Shown: piece after piece, positions 48,401 through 59,409 of the stretch | Layout of the letters: each line of letters begins with the position of its first letter | Numbering within the stretch: the first letter of the stretch is position 1 | Source: Oreohelix idahoensis | Taxonomy: Eukaryota; Mollusca; Gastropoda; Stylommatophora; Oreohelicidae | Assembly (NCBI GenBank): GCA_024509875.1 | Contig: JAMPIV010012246.1 | Location: forward strand, 1 to 64,000 | Direction: 5' to 3' | DNA length: 64,000 nucleotides | Notes under the pieces: generated by a model | Told to the model about the DNA's origin: nothing | The model's input: only the letters and a program-made list of their open reading frames with translations | Databases searched by the model: none | Position numbers and translations under genes: made by a program

Positions 48401-49065
48401 ACCGTACACCATCTCAAAGGCTAAGGAAGCTCCTTGTCTTATAAAATCATAACATAAATCTTCCCGTTTTCCACCCCACAATTTTTTAGTGTATAAAGTA
48501 TTGTTGAAAACACACGTTCCCTAAATATATACGTAAGATATTGATCCTATAAACTCCAGCAGGAATGGATTTACTAGCGACAGGGCCATTTGCTAGATGT
48601 CCCAAACTTTCAGCAAATACGTTTGCAAAGAAAAACTGAGTATCTACAGAGAGAACTTGAAATACTCGTTCCTGGCTAATAATAAATCACCACTCAGGAA
48701 TAATCGGATAACATATTTGTCATTGGTGATCTTCCCCAACTTGGGCCATTAGACACTTTTCTTTTTACAAGATTCATGAAGAATTCCGGGTGACAAGAGT
48801 CATAAGGACTTTCCGGATCTGCGGTCTAGCACGCCTACTGGATGGCCACAGATCGACGCAACAAAGCTGCCGCCAATGTCTGTTCCAAATACACTGCACA
48901 ACGGTTTGACGCAAATAATTACATATACAATTATAGCTTACGATGTGCTCAAATACGTGGGTCTATAAAATAGTAGGTGTTCACATGTGAGCCGATCTCT
49001 GTGACACTTTAAATGGCGGGAGGGCGGCAATGTGTTTTGTGATTTGAACACGGGAGTTGACTATT
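43070..49065. other. Gene-free anomalous region
   Basis: Between 43450 and 45900 the plus strand is strongly G/T-rich, with long G runs (45411-45434 is the longest) and very little C. From ~46100 composition is balanced and CpG seems common. No frame has a recognisable domain; long Pro/His/Gly-rich frames come from the G-rich sequence. A LINE C-like tail (gcggtcctccagaacagaag, cttgccttgtaatgc) is visible at ~47690-47930 on the minus strand. The sequence may be real simple-repeat DNA or unpolished assembly. Confidence 0.6.
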
Positions 49066-50196
49066 TGGTTGCAAGTGGATTTATGGAAGTTGGCCGTGTA
49101 AGTCCGATCTTCCTCAGAATGTTTTGGGACAAATTAAATTTCGAGGTTGCCAACGCGTAGGTTGATGGATAAGCGATACTGTGTACTTTAGACTTTTAGA
49201 TTTAGAAATATGGTTACTGCCCTATGTTGATACACTTGCAGTGTACATTGAGTTAGGCCAATTATGGAACAGACACTTGATTTTAGCCGGCGTGTTATCT
49301 CAGGCTTCTTTGAGATGTATTTATTCTTACTGATTTTGTGACGCATGTGGAATAGCTCGCAGTCTAGTCTCAATGATATTATCGATAGCTGCCGGGTGAT
49401 TCAAGAGACAGCCGATTCTCGTGTATTAAGGTACTTTTTTTGCGACTACCTGTTTGATTTGGAAAGTTGTGTTTTTGAAGCGGACCGTGTAAGTTCAGGC
49501 TCTGCGATCCCCCATTGAAGTACTGTCTTGATATGTATCCTATCTTGAGAGGCTTATTGAAAATGTCTGCACTGTATATTTACGCTTTGTTAATGTCTAT
49601 GTGATAAACTGCAGATAAATAGATTTTGTTAGGCCATATTGTGAAGATTATTGATACTGCCGGCAAGTGTGATGCAGGCTTTAGCTGTGTAGTAATGGAG
49701 TACTTGTTGTAGGCCTTTTTATGAAGGATTATTATAGCTGCCGTGTGATGCAAAGCTTTGCTATTGTTGTGAAAGGAGTACTGGTGTAGGGTCCATATTG
49801 TGCGGGTGATGCAGGCTTCGCTGTGTATTAAGGTACTTTTGTAGGCCATATTTTGAAGATTATTATAGCTGCCGTGTGATGCAGGCTTTGCTATGTATTG
49901 AAGTACTTTTGTAGGCCATATTTTGAAGATTATTGAAGCTGCCATGTGATGCAGGCTTTGCTATGTATTGAAGTACTTTTGTAGGCCATATTGTGAAGAT
50001 TAATGAAGCTGCCGGATGATGCAGGCTTTAGTGCGTGTTGAAGTACTGTTTAGGCCAGGATGTGGACAGGCCGTATTATATATATTCAATAAAAGTATTA
50101 TATTATATTGACTCGTGTTTTTGCTAGCGAATGCGAGTACATTTATGGCCAGTAATAACAGTAATAACATTTCAGACTGAAACCACTTTTGTATCA
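49066..50196 (+). repeat. 5' LTR of E3
   Basis: Starts tggttgcaagtgg (tgttgcaagtgg in the 3' copy) and ends ...cttttgtatca. It holds about six to seven 70-bp repeats (49640-50060) and a polyadenylation-like caataaaag near 50086. The part between 49380 and 49800 contains many small insertions relative to the 3' LTR. Confidence 0.75.
49640..50060 (+). repeat. 70-bp tandem repeats in E3 5' LTR
   Basis: The unit contains gctgccgtgtgatgcaggct, ttgctatgtattgaagtact and tttgtaggccatatt. The first two copies are badly distorted by indels; later ones match the 3' LTR array closely. Confidence 0.85.
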
Positions 50197-50197
50197 G

Positions 50198-50211
50198 TGG
50201 TGGTTTTCAGT
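50198..50211 (+). promoter_or_regulatory. Primer-binding site of E3
   Basis: TGGTGGTTTTCAGT, one base after the LTR terminus ...GTATCA. It matches the E4 site except at one position. Confidence 0.7.
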
Positions 50212-51356
50212 TAACAGGATCTGACATCTACGACTATTCGCGTCGATAGCCTAAGTGGCGTAGTTTTCGTATCATTGGATATGATTTAAGATGTGCCTGA
50301 GTGGCGTATACAGTTAAGAAATTGTTACCTCTACAGTGATATGTACTTGAAGCAAGAGGATAATGTGAATCAAATTTTGTCCACCAGACCATAACATATC
50401 TAGAGGATCAGTCACTACAAGTTGAAAATAATACGTATGACTTGCACGTGACAAGAGTGTAGAACACTTGACTTTGTTATAATTAGCCTTATGTAGGCGT
50501 GGCTTGAATCTGGTGTACTTCAGAACTGTGACCTAGTTATTATCTGCTTGGGTGGCGCATTTGAGAAACAACGCACGCTTTATTCGTGGTAGAAGGCAAC
50601 TTTACACCAGTAGCAATTGACGTCGTATTTCATGCCTATAGACGACAACAACGTCTGCAGTGGTCAAGGAAGTTCAATTAGACTTGGACAGTATTTGTAC
50701 CAGCATTTGTACGGGTTGTGACAGATTTCTGCAATATTCGAGTTACCTGTGCCAGTTATCACCATCACAAGTTCAAGATGTTATGATACACGGAGTCGCC
50801 ATGTACATTCCAGACTAAAGAAGAGTCAAGATTTGCGGTGTATGCTGTATTATGGTTCCTGTCAACTTGTGCATTGTTAAGCACATATCATATTGACGAA
50901 ATTACCTGAAGAGAAACGAATCAAGTTGCAGTGCTTTCCCGCAGTGGAGGTTTTAGCAGTCTATGTGATATCCAGTGTCGTGGCGGAAAAGAAGCGGGAT
51001 CATTGACAGATAAGTGATTGTGTCTTGTGTAAATTGTGTCACTTCATATATGTCGCTAGGCCTCCCTAATTGCTCATTTTGTTATTATTGTTGTTTATGT
51101 CTAATTTGACATATGATTAAGATTTGATGCATAGGTGTTAATGGCTGTTGACATATGTCGATTTTCCTGATAATGATGTGACTTGATAAAGGTGCTATAA
51201 AAAGGATTGGTGATACAGAATTGAGGAATAAGCTCATTTCTTGACAGATAGTTAACTTTGTGAGCTGGAAGGGTGATTGTCCCAACTTTTGTAGACAGTA
51301 ATTTGTCATAACTATATGTGATTACTAGATATATTGATTTAAGTAAGTGAATCACT
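50212..51356 (+). other. E3 leader
   Basis: About 1.1 kb with no long frame on the element strand. A short motif, gtggcgta-like, recurs near 50256, 50302 and 50552. It presumably carries leader functions; none could be identified. Confidence 0.5.
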
Positions 51357-51869
51357 ATGGATGATGATGATATAGATCCTGAGGATATGAGGCCTGTATT
51401 GGCTTATTTGTGGGAAGAAGGTAGAGATTATCAACAATTAAAAGGACCACAGCTTGAGGAACATGTGATGGACAAATTTTTGGTCAATGCATCAAGTGCC
51501 CTAAGATATTTTGCTGAGGAGAATTTTCACTCTCATCCTCATCTAAGGATGGCTAAAGATTTAGCGCAGTTACTGCTTATGGATCTTCGATTGTTTTCGT
51601 ACCACTATATGGGTGTTGAGCGCGATCAGATATTGAAGAGTATACGTAAAATAATGCTCAACGACATTTCTGTTGATCAGAAAAAGAGGTTAGAAGATGA
51701 GGAATTAAGAAGAAAAAAACAACAAAGGGAAAACTTCTTAGAGAGCACCGCTGAAGTGAGTAAAGTACATGAAACAGTGTCTAGACTTACGGGCGAATTG
51801 CAAAAGTCAAACTCAGAACTTGCTAGTGTGCAGGCAAGTTTGGATTTAGCATTGTTGAAGATAAAGCAA
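51357..51869 (+). CDS. E3 gag-like ORF, N-terminal part
   Basis: 171 codons up to the LINE insertion. It begins with an acidic MDDDDIDPEDMRP, then a helical globular segment (~15-110; YLWEEGRDYQQL, LRYFAEENF, LLLMDLRLFSYHYMGVERDQ) and a long coiled coil from ~115. The frame continues through the inserted LINE fragment to an artificial stop at 52110-52112. The element's own frame resumes at 52138 in the same phase once one target duplication is counted. The family is not one I recognise; position between leader and tail, the coiled coil and a basic C-terminus argue for a gag-like structural protein. Confidence 0.7.
51857..51869. repeat. 13-bp target duplication, left copy
   Basis: GAAGATAAAGCAA here and again at 52125-52137 bracket the LINE fragment exactly. 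Confidence 0.95.
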
Positions 51870-52124
51870 TGGTTTGGCCATGTCTGCAGAATGGGAGAAG
51901 ATCGGCTACCACGACAAGCATGGGAAACAAAGAGCCAGGGATCCAGACCTCCAGGACGACCCAGAGTTCGCTGGGAGGACAACATTAGACAATCTTTGAA
52001 GGACCGAGGACTAGAATGGAACCAGGCCAGGAAGAAGACAGCTGATAGAATGGTCTGGCGCTCTCTCTTCCAAACCTCTACACCTCACGGTAGAAGGGGA
52101 ACGACTAAGTAAGTAAGTAAGTAA
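51870..52124 (+). mobile_element. LINE 3' fragment inserted in the E3 ORF
   Basis: 255 bp, 5'-truncated, flanked by a perfect 13-bp duplication and ending in a (TAAG)n tail. It encodes a typical LINE C-terminus in the same phase as the host ORF (WFGHVCRMGEDRLPRQAW, then PPGRPRVRWEDN and RMVWRSLF) before its stop. It postdates E3. Confidence 0.95.
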
Positions 52125-52137
52125 GAAGATAAAGCAA
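52125..52137. repeat. 13-bp target duplication, right copy
   Basis: Identical to 51857-51869. Directly preceded by the (TAAG)n tail of the insert. Confidence 0.95.
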
Positions 52138-53559
52138 TTGGAAGTCCAGATGAAAGATAAGCAAATTGAGGTAGAAAATATTACACAGGAGGTCCAACAA
52201 AATAAACAGATTTATGAGAATTTGAAAGTTGAGACCGATAAACGTGATAGAGATTATACAGAGTCACTTCTTGATTTAATGGATGATATTGCGAATCTTG
52301 GTCTGCAACAGGAAGAAAAGAATGAGATGATTCCAGAAAAGATTGATGAGCTTAATAATAGCAATGATTATATTAAGATTCAGTCACTACAACTAGAGTT
52401 GACTCAGTTGAGAGCAAATAAAGAACAGTTAGAGAAAGAGACATTAGTGGAGTTGACGGCTGAGAAAGAGAAGGTCGCTAAGATTGAAAATTTACTAGCA
52501 GAAGAAAGCGACAAAGTTTTGGCTGTTAAGGAGTTAAATAAAAGGTTAAGTGAAACGATTTCACTTAAAGATAATGAAATTGCGGAAGCAAGGGAAAGAA
52601 TATTTGGCTTACTAGATATGGTTTTGAAAAACAATATGAAGTCTTCTGTCAATGTTCACAATGATAGACAGAAATTTGCGAAAAGTCAGCACCATACACT
52701 TTTTGCTCAGAGAGATTTCATTCATGGTAAAGATAGATCTTATCGTGGTAAATACAACTTTAAAAGTTCTAATATTACTGACAGTTCCAGTAATAATTCT
52801 TGGCGTCAGAACAACAAAGATTCTTCTGTAACAGCCAGTTCTGTTGGTCAGGAAAAGAAAGGTGATATATTTCAGGTCAAGACTCATAAGAGCAAATATT
52901 TGTCTACTACTGGAAATACTCAGAAATTAATAGCGGGTGTTGAGACTATTACTACTTGTTCCAAAGATGAAACCCATATGCGGAACAATAGAGATACTAT
53001 TGTTTCTGGCAGTTATCAAACTCAGCACAGTCAGTTTGAAACAATTGGTAAATATATTCCCATAAGGGAGAAGAAAAACAGTTCTAGAAAGAGAGATAAC
53101 CCCAAGATTAAACAGTACCAAGGGAGATCAGTAAATAATAATTTTCCTTCTCCTAGATACTGTAGACAATTTAACAAATCTCAAAGTTTTGATTGTAAGA
53201 ATGTTGGAAAGTATGATAGAGATAATAGCTTTTCAAATGTTGCTTTACATCACCAGAATAATGTTCCTCAACAAAAGACTAAAGTGATTATTTGTAAGCA
53301 AGGCAACGGTAATAATAAGTATTTTGATCATAGATCAAATAATAAACGCAATTGTGCTAATTTTGTTCAACATGAGCCCAGAGTCATTTATAATCAAGGT
53401 AAACAGAGTAAAAATAACAGTGGATGCTTGAATACTATTGCCTGCTCTACTTGTTGTTGTGAATATAACACTTTGTTTCAGTGTAAGGCAGCGGCGACAT
53501 TCAAGGTCGGTCATGTTGTCCCCAAGAATTCTATATCTACATGTGATAGAGAGAGCTAG
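52138..53559 (+). CDS. E3 gag-like ORF, C-terminal part
   Basis: 473 codons with no stop. The first ~165 residues continue a coiled coil (LQLELTQLRANKEQLEKETL, LAVKELNKRLSETI). The rest is Asn/Ser/Lys/His-rich and basic, with SRKRDNPKIKQYQG. Near the end is a cysteine cluster ACSTCCCEYNTLFQCK; YNTLFQ is shared with E4. The clustered cysteines might bind metal but do not fit CCHC. The frame as a whole, ignoring the LINE, is ~640 residues, long for a gag. That it stays open while E4's is broken suggests E3 is younger or was kept under selection longer. No protease or polymerase motif follows. Confidence 0.75.
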   Translation: MEVQMKDKQIEVENITQEVQQNKQIYENLKVETDKRDRDYTESLLDLMDDIANLGLQQEEKNEMIPEKIDELNNSNDYIKIQSLQLELTQLRANKEQLEKETLVELTAEKEKVAKIENLLAEESDKVLAVKELNKRLSETISLKDNEIAEARERIFGLLDMVLKNNMKSSVNVHNDRQKFAKSQHHTLFAQRDFIHGKDRSYRGKYNFKSSNITDSSSNNSWRQNNKDSSVTASSVGQEKKGDIFQVKTHKSKYLSTTGNTQKLIAGVETITTCSKDETHMRNNRDTIVSGSYQTQHSQFETIGKYIPIREKKNSSRKRDNPKIKQYQGRSVNNNFPSPRYCRQFNKSQSFDCKNVGKYDRDNSFSNVALHHQNNVPQQKTKVIICKQGNGNNKYFDHRSNNKRNCANFVQHEPRVIYNQGKQSKNNSGCLNTIACSTCCCEYNTLFQCKAAATFKVGHVVPKNSISTCDRES

Positions 53560-55622
53560 TGACATCGTGAAGAGACCGGGTTTTTACACAAGCCGGTGTT
53601 GGGTAATTGTAAATGTGATTTCTACGTTTTTCTCATTAAATTTCACTATCGAGTAAAATGGAAATTTTCATTTGTATTTTTTGACAGAAGCTACGTTGCG
53701 ATAAGGGTCAAGGCTTCTGTGACATATAGACGGTCAGAAATGTGAGTCAACTTTCCGCTCGAGTAGTCAACCAAAACCTGTCAGCGTCAAACTAAAATCT
53801 GAGGTGTTGCTTTCTGAAGGTCAAGCATGTTTACAAGAGAGTGGGAGACTTCGCGTCTGATTTATTTTTTTTTAATGTGAAGATAGTAAATATTTTTGTA
53901 TTCTATATTATTACATGACATGTTGTTGTTTTGAAATAACATATAATTTTGTTGTAATGATTATTTCTATGCATCATTTGATTGCCATAATTTTTTTTGA
54001 TTTGTTGTTATTTTTATGTCAGTAGTTTGATGTCATGGTTAATTAATAATTTTGAAAATAGCGTGCTTGTATCATAAATGATCTTGTATTTGGATTTGTC
54101 AACATATTGTGAAACTTTAATTTTTTTCCAGAACTTGATTTCTTGCCAGTCAAGCATGCAGATTATTTTCTTAGCAGATTATTTAAAAAAAAAAAAAAAA
54201 AAAAAACTTATTTTTTTTGTAGATATTTTTATAGAACCTTTTGCATATTTAATCTTAGCAACAAAGGGTAGATTTATTTATAATGTACATCTTATCGATT
54301 TGAATAAGAGATAGAGTTATAGCTAAATAGCATTTTACTGAGCTGAACGTAATTGTCAGCAGAAAGAACTTAAAGAATAAATTAAATTTACATGTGTTGA
54401 TTTAAAGGTTTCTTCGAGATACGATTTTTGTTTTATATTTCACTCATTTTGTTAAAATATTGATTTCATTATTAGGCTTTACTTAAAGTATTACTGAATT
54501 ACTTAAAAATTAAATACTGTTTTTATGTAACTTATCGAGGAAAAAAAAATGTTTGTACGGTACTGTTGAAAAAAATGATTTTTTTTTTTTGGCATTGTAA
54601 TTTTTTTTGTTGGGTGTGCCCAGCATTTGACTTCGTGATATCATTGATATGTAGATTGATTAGTTCTTGTAAAAAGTTGTTTTTTATGATGATGTATTTT
54701 TATTTTAGCGCTTGATTGTGCGTTGGTAGTATTAGTTATAGCAATGCTATTACTTGTTTGTTCGATGCCTATAATTTATTTATGTTAGTTTTGTATAACT
54801 CTTGTAACTTAGTTAAATTACTTATTAGGTTTTGTTTAGTTATAAATTATTTTTGGTGGTATTAGTATAGATATACTTTGATATTTTGTGTTGTGCCTTT
54901 CGATCATGTTTATATATTTATTTTTGAATAGGTTATCTGATCAAAACAGTTATTAGTATATACTGTTATTGACTTTCTTTGCGTTCGTGCCTTTGCTTTC
55001 TATCTGTCTTTGGTAACTATTCTTCATTTCATTACTTCTTTTCTGTTGTCTTTTCAGTATGGATTTCATATCTTGTTTATACTTTCGTACCTCATCTTCG
55101 TTTTACTTGATTCTATTTGTATACTTTGTCTTCTTTCAACACTCATACCTCTATTCTTTGTATTGTTGGAGTGGTTATATGACTTGATATAACATATCTA
55201 CTTATGATAGTTGTATTTATTTTACATGTAATTGTCCAACTTAATTATGAGTATATGGTATTGTTGAGTTCTTACTTTCCTTTTTTACAGATCATTCTTC
55301 TTTTGATTGATCTTGTGTTTTCTCTTTCGATTGGTTGTTTTCGGTTTGGTTTGTACTAAATATACGTAACTTAATTTTGGAACTGATCATATTTGTATAT
55401 TTAGCTAATTACTTTTTATACTTAGCTGGTTATGCTCTATGCTTTTATTGCTACTTTACACTTTAATGCTCATATTTGTTATAGATATAATTTTGATTTA
55501 AAATAAGATATTTTTGTAGGCATACGTTAGAGCTTAATTGTCTTCTAAATTTTTCGTTTTTGGGAGTTAATTTTTTCAAAAAAAATGATAGAATCATTTT
55601 TTTTCCCGGAGCGGGTGGTAAC
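53560..55622 (+). other. AT-rich coding-free tail of E3
   Basis: 2.06 kb, T-rich, with a 23-bp A run at 54184-54206 and several T runs. No frame has similarity to anything known to me. The first ~200 bp is well conserved with E4. Just before the LTR is a near-palindrome (aaaaaaaatgatagaatcat, then tttttttt) shared with E4 near 36750, followed by a gagcgggtggtaac stretch in the place of a polypurine tract. Confidence 0.7.
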
Positions 55623-57140
55623 TGTTGCAAGTGGAACTTATGGAAGGGGAAGTAATCTTTAGAATGTTTTGAACATATTAAATTTCGAGTTGCAACGCTT
55701 GATTAAGCGGATACTTGTCTGACTTTAGGATAGAATTATCTTTTCCTATTTTTCGGGTGACAGAGTACAGATAAGCGTGTGAGCGCTGTTTAATCTCAAG
55801 TGTTGAGATGTGTTTATTCTGTACTGTTTTGAGTCATGTGAATAGCCCGCCGCTAGTCTGCATGTGTTATCGAGAACGGTGTTCAAGACAGCCGAATCTC
55901 GTGACGGGTTTTTTTGGCGGGACTAGTGTGTGATTGAGGGAGTTGTGTTTTGGGCGTGGACCGTGTAGGTCGAGTCCCAGTGTTTTTGGATAATGTATGC
56001 CTACGTAGGATTTGAGAAAATGTCGACTTATATATTTCGCTGTGTGTACAGCCTATGTGATACACTGCAGTGAAGATTTGTTTAGGCCATATGAACCTTA
56101 TTATAGCTGCCGTGTGATGCAGGCTTTGCTATGTATTGAAGTACTTTTGTAGGCCATATTGTGAAGATTAATGAAGCTGCCGGGTGATGCAGGCTTCGCT
56201 GTGTATTAAGGTACTTTTGTAGGCCATATTTTGAAGATTATTGAAGCTGCCGTGTGATGCAGGCTTTGCTATGTATTGAAGTACTTTTGTAGGCCATATC
56301 TTGAAGATTATTGAAGCTGCCGTGTGATGCAGGCTTTGCTATGTATTGAAGTACTTTTGTAGGCCATATTGTGAAGATTAATGAAGCTGCCGGGTGATGC
56401 AGGCTTCGCTGTGTATTAAGGTACTTTTGTAGGCCATATTTTGAAGATTATTGAAGCTGCCGTGTGATGCAGGCTTTGCTATGTATTGAAGTACTTTTGT
56501 AGGCCATATTGTGAAGATTAATGAAGCTGCCGGGTGATGCAGGCTTCGCTGTGTATTAAGGTACTTTTGTAGGCCATATTTTGAAGATTATTATAGCTGC
56601 CGTGTGATGCAGGCTTTGCTATGTATTGAAGTACTTTTGTAGGCCATATTTTGAAGATTATTGAAGCTGCCATGTGATGCAGGCTTTGCTATGTATTGAA
56701 GTACTTTTGTAGGCCATATTGTGAAGATTAATGAAGCTGCCGGATGATGCAGGCTTTAGTGCGTGTTGAAGTACTGTTTAGGCCAGGATGTGGACAGGCC
56801 GTATTATATATATTTAATGCAATGTGGAAATTATATGATTCGTGTTTTGCTGTCGAATGTGTGTCATTTATGTCATCGTGTCTGTGTTGTACGGAATAAA
56901 CAGTATCGAACTGTTCTAGACGTTTGCAACCCTTTTTGACTCCTGCATGTACTCTTATGTACGTACCGTGGTGTGCGAACATATCAACACACACCCAGGT
57001 CAACATTCCAGACACAGTGACAGGACAGCAGCACACATATATTGAATTAGCCTGTGTGGCGATGATATAGACCAAACCACTACACTCGCAACAGTGGGTG
57101 CAAACAGACTATATAACATTTAGACTTAGCGCCGTTATCA
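55623..57140 (+). repeat. 3' LTR of E3
   Basis: Starts TGTTGCAAGTGG. It aligns with the 5' LTR to about 56860 and, more loosely, with the E4 LTR (gtgacagagtacag, tgtttattctgtactgtttt, tttttttggcgggactag, tatgcctacgta). A polyadenylation-like AATAAA lies near 56896. The end is uncertain; 57140 is the best terminus by sequence form, with a cggtggttt PBS-like stretch right after it. Confidence 0.65.
56106..56790 (+). repeat. 70-bp tandem array in E3 3' LTR, ten copies
   Basis: Exact 70-bp spacing at 56106, 56176, 56246 and so on to 56736. Two unit types tend to alternate: one with tgccgggtgatgcaggcttc and gtgtattaagg, one with tgccgtgtgatgcaggcttt and atgtattgaag. Mutual similarity is very high. 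Confidence 0.95.
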
Positions 57141-57559
57141 GCGGTGGTTTCAAAGACATAATAACATTAACGTTTAATTACATTTATTGGAAATCAGAGT
57201 AAAGGGGAGTGTATCAGTTATATAACTTTCTTGCCGGCAAATTCGTGTTTATCTGGGGATTTTTATATAAAAGAGGTATGGGCGCCCAGATTTGCATGAG
57301 CGAGATACGTGTCTGGGGTGTTTATTTTAACATGGTAGTGCAGTGTTTATCTTTCTGCTCCCAGCTGGGTTTGTTTACGTTCTTTCTACCCTGGATAGAT
57401 CATGCGAAATAACAACATGAAACCTGAGTCTTGCATTCAATATGAGAGAAAATATGGGTTTAGGAAGAAATTAAAAAGAAGGCACAATATGAGCAAAGAA
57501 GACAGGTAGAACACAATAAAATGAAAGCACAGTCATGTTGCGACAGTATTTAGCCATGC
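57141..57559. other. Unrecognised sequence after E3
   Basis: No gene, RNA or repeat recognised. The short open frames here have no supporting features. Confidence 0.4.
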
Positions 57560-58105
57560 ATGAGGGAGTTGATTTTTCACACACATTGCTTGCCGTCGTC
57601 TGCCAGGCCCACACGGATTTCTGAAACATCTGTAACCTGACAATTGACAACAGTATTCGATTTTAAATTGGTCTCCTGGATCATTAGTATATCAAAATCA
57701 TAGATGATGGCTGCCCGTTGCTAGGCACTTAAACAGTTCCAGTACCCTATACGTATGTATGTCATAGAGAGTCTGTCCGCTTTCTGTCTCGTTATTCTCG
57801 TACCAGCTCTTCTTTTTCTCTCTCCCCTTCTCTCCCCCAACTCTCCTTATACATCCACGACTCTTCGTTACATTTGCCGAAGGTATCAGCGACAGAGCAC
57901 GATCCCCGTAGCTCCCGCGATAATTCTGGTTTGTTGCAAAATCCAAATTATGTTTACAAGATATGGTTGAAATATCCGGCAGCCTTGGTAGAGCTACCAT
58001 ACCAGGGTAGAGGCAGGGGATGTTCCTTAGGCAGTCCATCTGCCTCGTGTTGCCCCGCTCACACCCTAGACAGCCAATCGTCAAGACTACTTTCCCAGTA
58101 GCCAT
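57560..58105 (-). pseudogene. LINE APE-endonuclease fragment
   Basis: On the minus strand near 57700 one frame reads YDFDILMIQETNLKSNTVV, the FDILMIQET motif of LINE APE endonucleases (the E is catalytic in the family). A second frame just upstream gives TYRVLELFKCLATGSHH, similar to the segment normally preceding it, so a frameshift lies at ~57715. Farther upstream (57780-58105) the frame is open but not recognisable. Only the endonuclease start remains. Confidence 0.65.
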
Positions 58106-58529
58106 TCAGTCTCTCAGCACATTGGATCATCTTAGGCTTGGGTTCATTAACTAATGACTATAATTGAAGTAGCCTTGACTCGAGTTTTAGACTAGCCCTA
58201 ACCCTAACTATTAGTTATTACAACGTGAAGACATTTGTTGACGACGCCATTATTGTTAAAATATGTGTAGAAATTTTACGTCATCTGTTTTGTGAACAGA
58301 ATTTGCCAAACCAAGATGGTTGACAATGTCGTTAGCTGAACTTTTCAACAATCATGCCCCATTCAGGTATATACTTAACACTTTGTTGCACAAAAAAGAA
58401 GGACGTCTTCTCACAAGAACATTCTGGCTCACACCAAGTCAATCACATAGAAAAAAAAACGCAGCAAAGCAGGCTAAAAAAAGACATATAACAAAATTGC
58501 GTCACACATCTTGTACTGGAAGTGTCGTG

Positions 58530-59047
58530 TGTTTTTCCTTAATTCCAAATAAGAAAAGCTATTAATTTAGGAACGTGGAAACAGATACAAGGTACGTGCA
58601 GTAAATAACTAATGTAATTCTTGGAGCAATCAGAGGAAGCATTGAAAAGACAAATAAATTAACGAAAGAAGAATCAGAAACGGAGAAGATAGTGTCCATT
58701 ACGCACCAAGCCCTTTGTAGCACCAAATTTAAAAGGCATTTGTTCATGCTAACTCGAGGAGACAAATTAGCTCTCTCGCTCCACGAATATGCACTTTCAA
58801 CCATAACAATTAAAAAAAAAAGAAAGGTGAAAGGTACACTTTTTAAATACGTTCTTGCTCCTTACTTTTTCTTTGATTTATTTTTGTTTTTAAACACGAA
58901 GTTAGCGCTATGGAAATGTCATAAAATGACGCTTGAAGACGGAGCTGAGATTTTCAGCGATTTATTATAGAGAATAGAGTGAGAAATTAATGTTGTGTCT
59001 TTAAAGTTACAGCTTAAAAAACTTCACGGTCGTGCTGAAAAGGTGAT

Positions 59048-59081
<34 letters not shown>

Positions 59082-59240
59082 GGGGGGGAAGAGGTAGAAA
59101 GAGAGTAGTGATAGAGTAAATTGATAGTTGATGTATAATCATCGTTAACTTTGCCTCCATCCTCCCAGGTTGAACTTTGAAAAAAAAAAAATTACAGCAA
59201 TAATTGTATCAACAGTTTGATGTCTGTTCCGTCAGTTTGA
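58530..59240. repeat. Dispersed repeat DR-B, copy 1
   Basis: Collinear with 60826-60951 plus 61511-62135 (for example cgctccacgaatatgcactt and cttgaagacggagc). Copy 1 contains a 31-bp-class poly-G run (59051-59081) where copy 2 has a short imperfect G-rich stretch. No protein or structural class was identified. Confidence 0.85.
59051..59081. repeat. Poly-G tract
   Basis: About 30 uninterrupted G, then aggggggga. It corresponds to gcgggggattgaagggggg in DR-B copy 2, so it grew from a short G-rich segment or is a collapsed-quality homopolymer. Confidence 0.9.
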
Positions 59241-59409
59241 AATATTTAATTATCGACTGTCTTAGGTTTTTTAAAAAATGTTTTTACTATATTTTTGTTT
59301 CTGTGGCGCGTTTCTCGTCACCTATTGTATGGCAGTGAAAGATAAAGAACAACGAAAATAATAATTGGGAAGTTAGAGACGTCCATAACTGATGCTGGCT
59401 TAATATATA

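Larger units (their letters stand above)
49066..57140 (+). mobile_element. E3: gag-only LTR element with intact-looking long ORF
   Basis: An ~8 kb element: 5' LTR 49066-50196, primer-binding site, 1.16 kb leader, gag-like ORF 51357-53559 (interrupted by a LINE fragment), 2 kb AT-rich tail, and 3' LTR from 55623. The right boundary is uncertain: direct similarity to the 5' LTR fades near 56860, and a ttatca that could be the terminus ends at 57140. Unlike E4, I found no target duplication. No pol domain is visible. The E3 and E4 LTRs align in order although clearly diverged. Confidence 0.8.

Noticed and set aside
53560..55622. Hidden pol in the E3 tail
   Set aside because: Checked for RT, RNase H, integrase and protease motifs in the open frames; the region is T-rich with only short frames and none of the motifs.
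57141..57160. Second primer-binding site after the E3 3' LTR
   Set aside because: gcggtggtttcaaag resembles the PBS for ~9 bases only, and the following sequence does not match the E3 leader; kept only as a hint for the LTR end.
58193..58206. Telomere-like ccctaaccctaac
   Set aside because: Only two units; too short to be an interstitial telomere.
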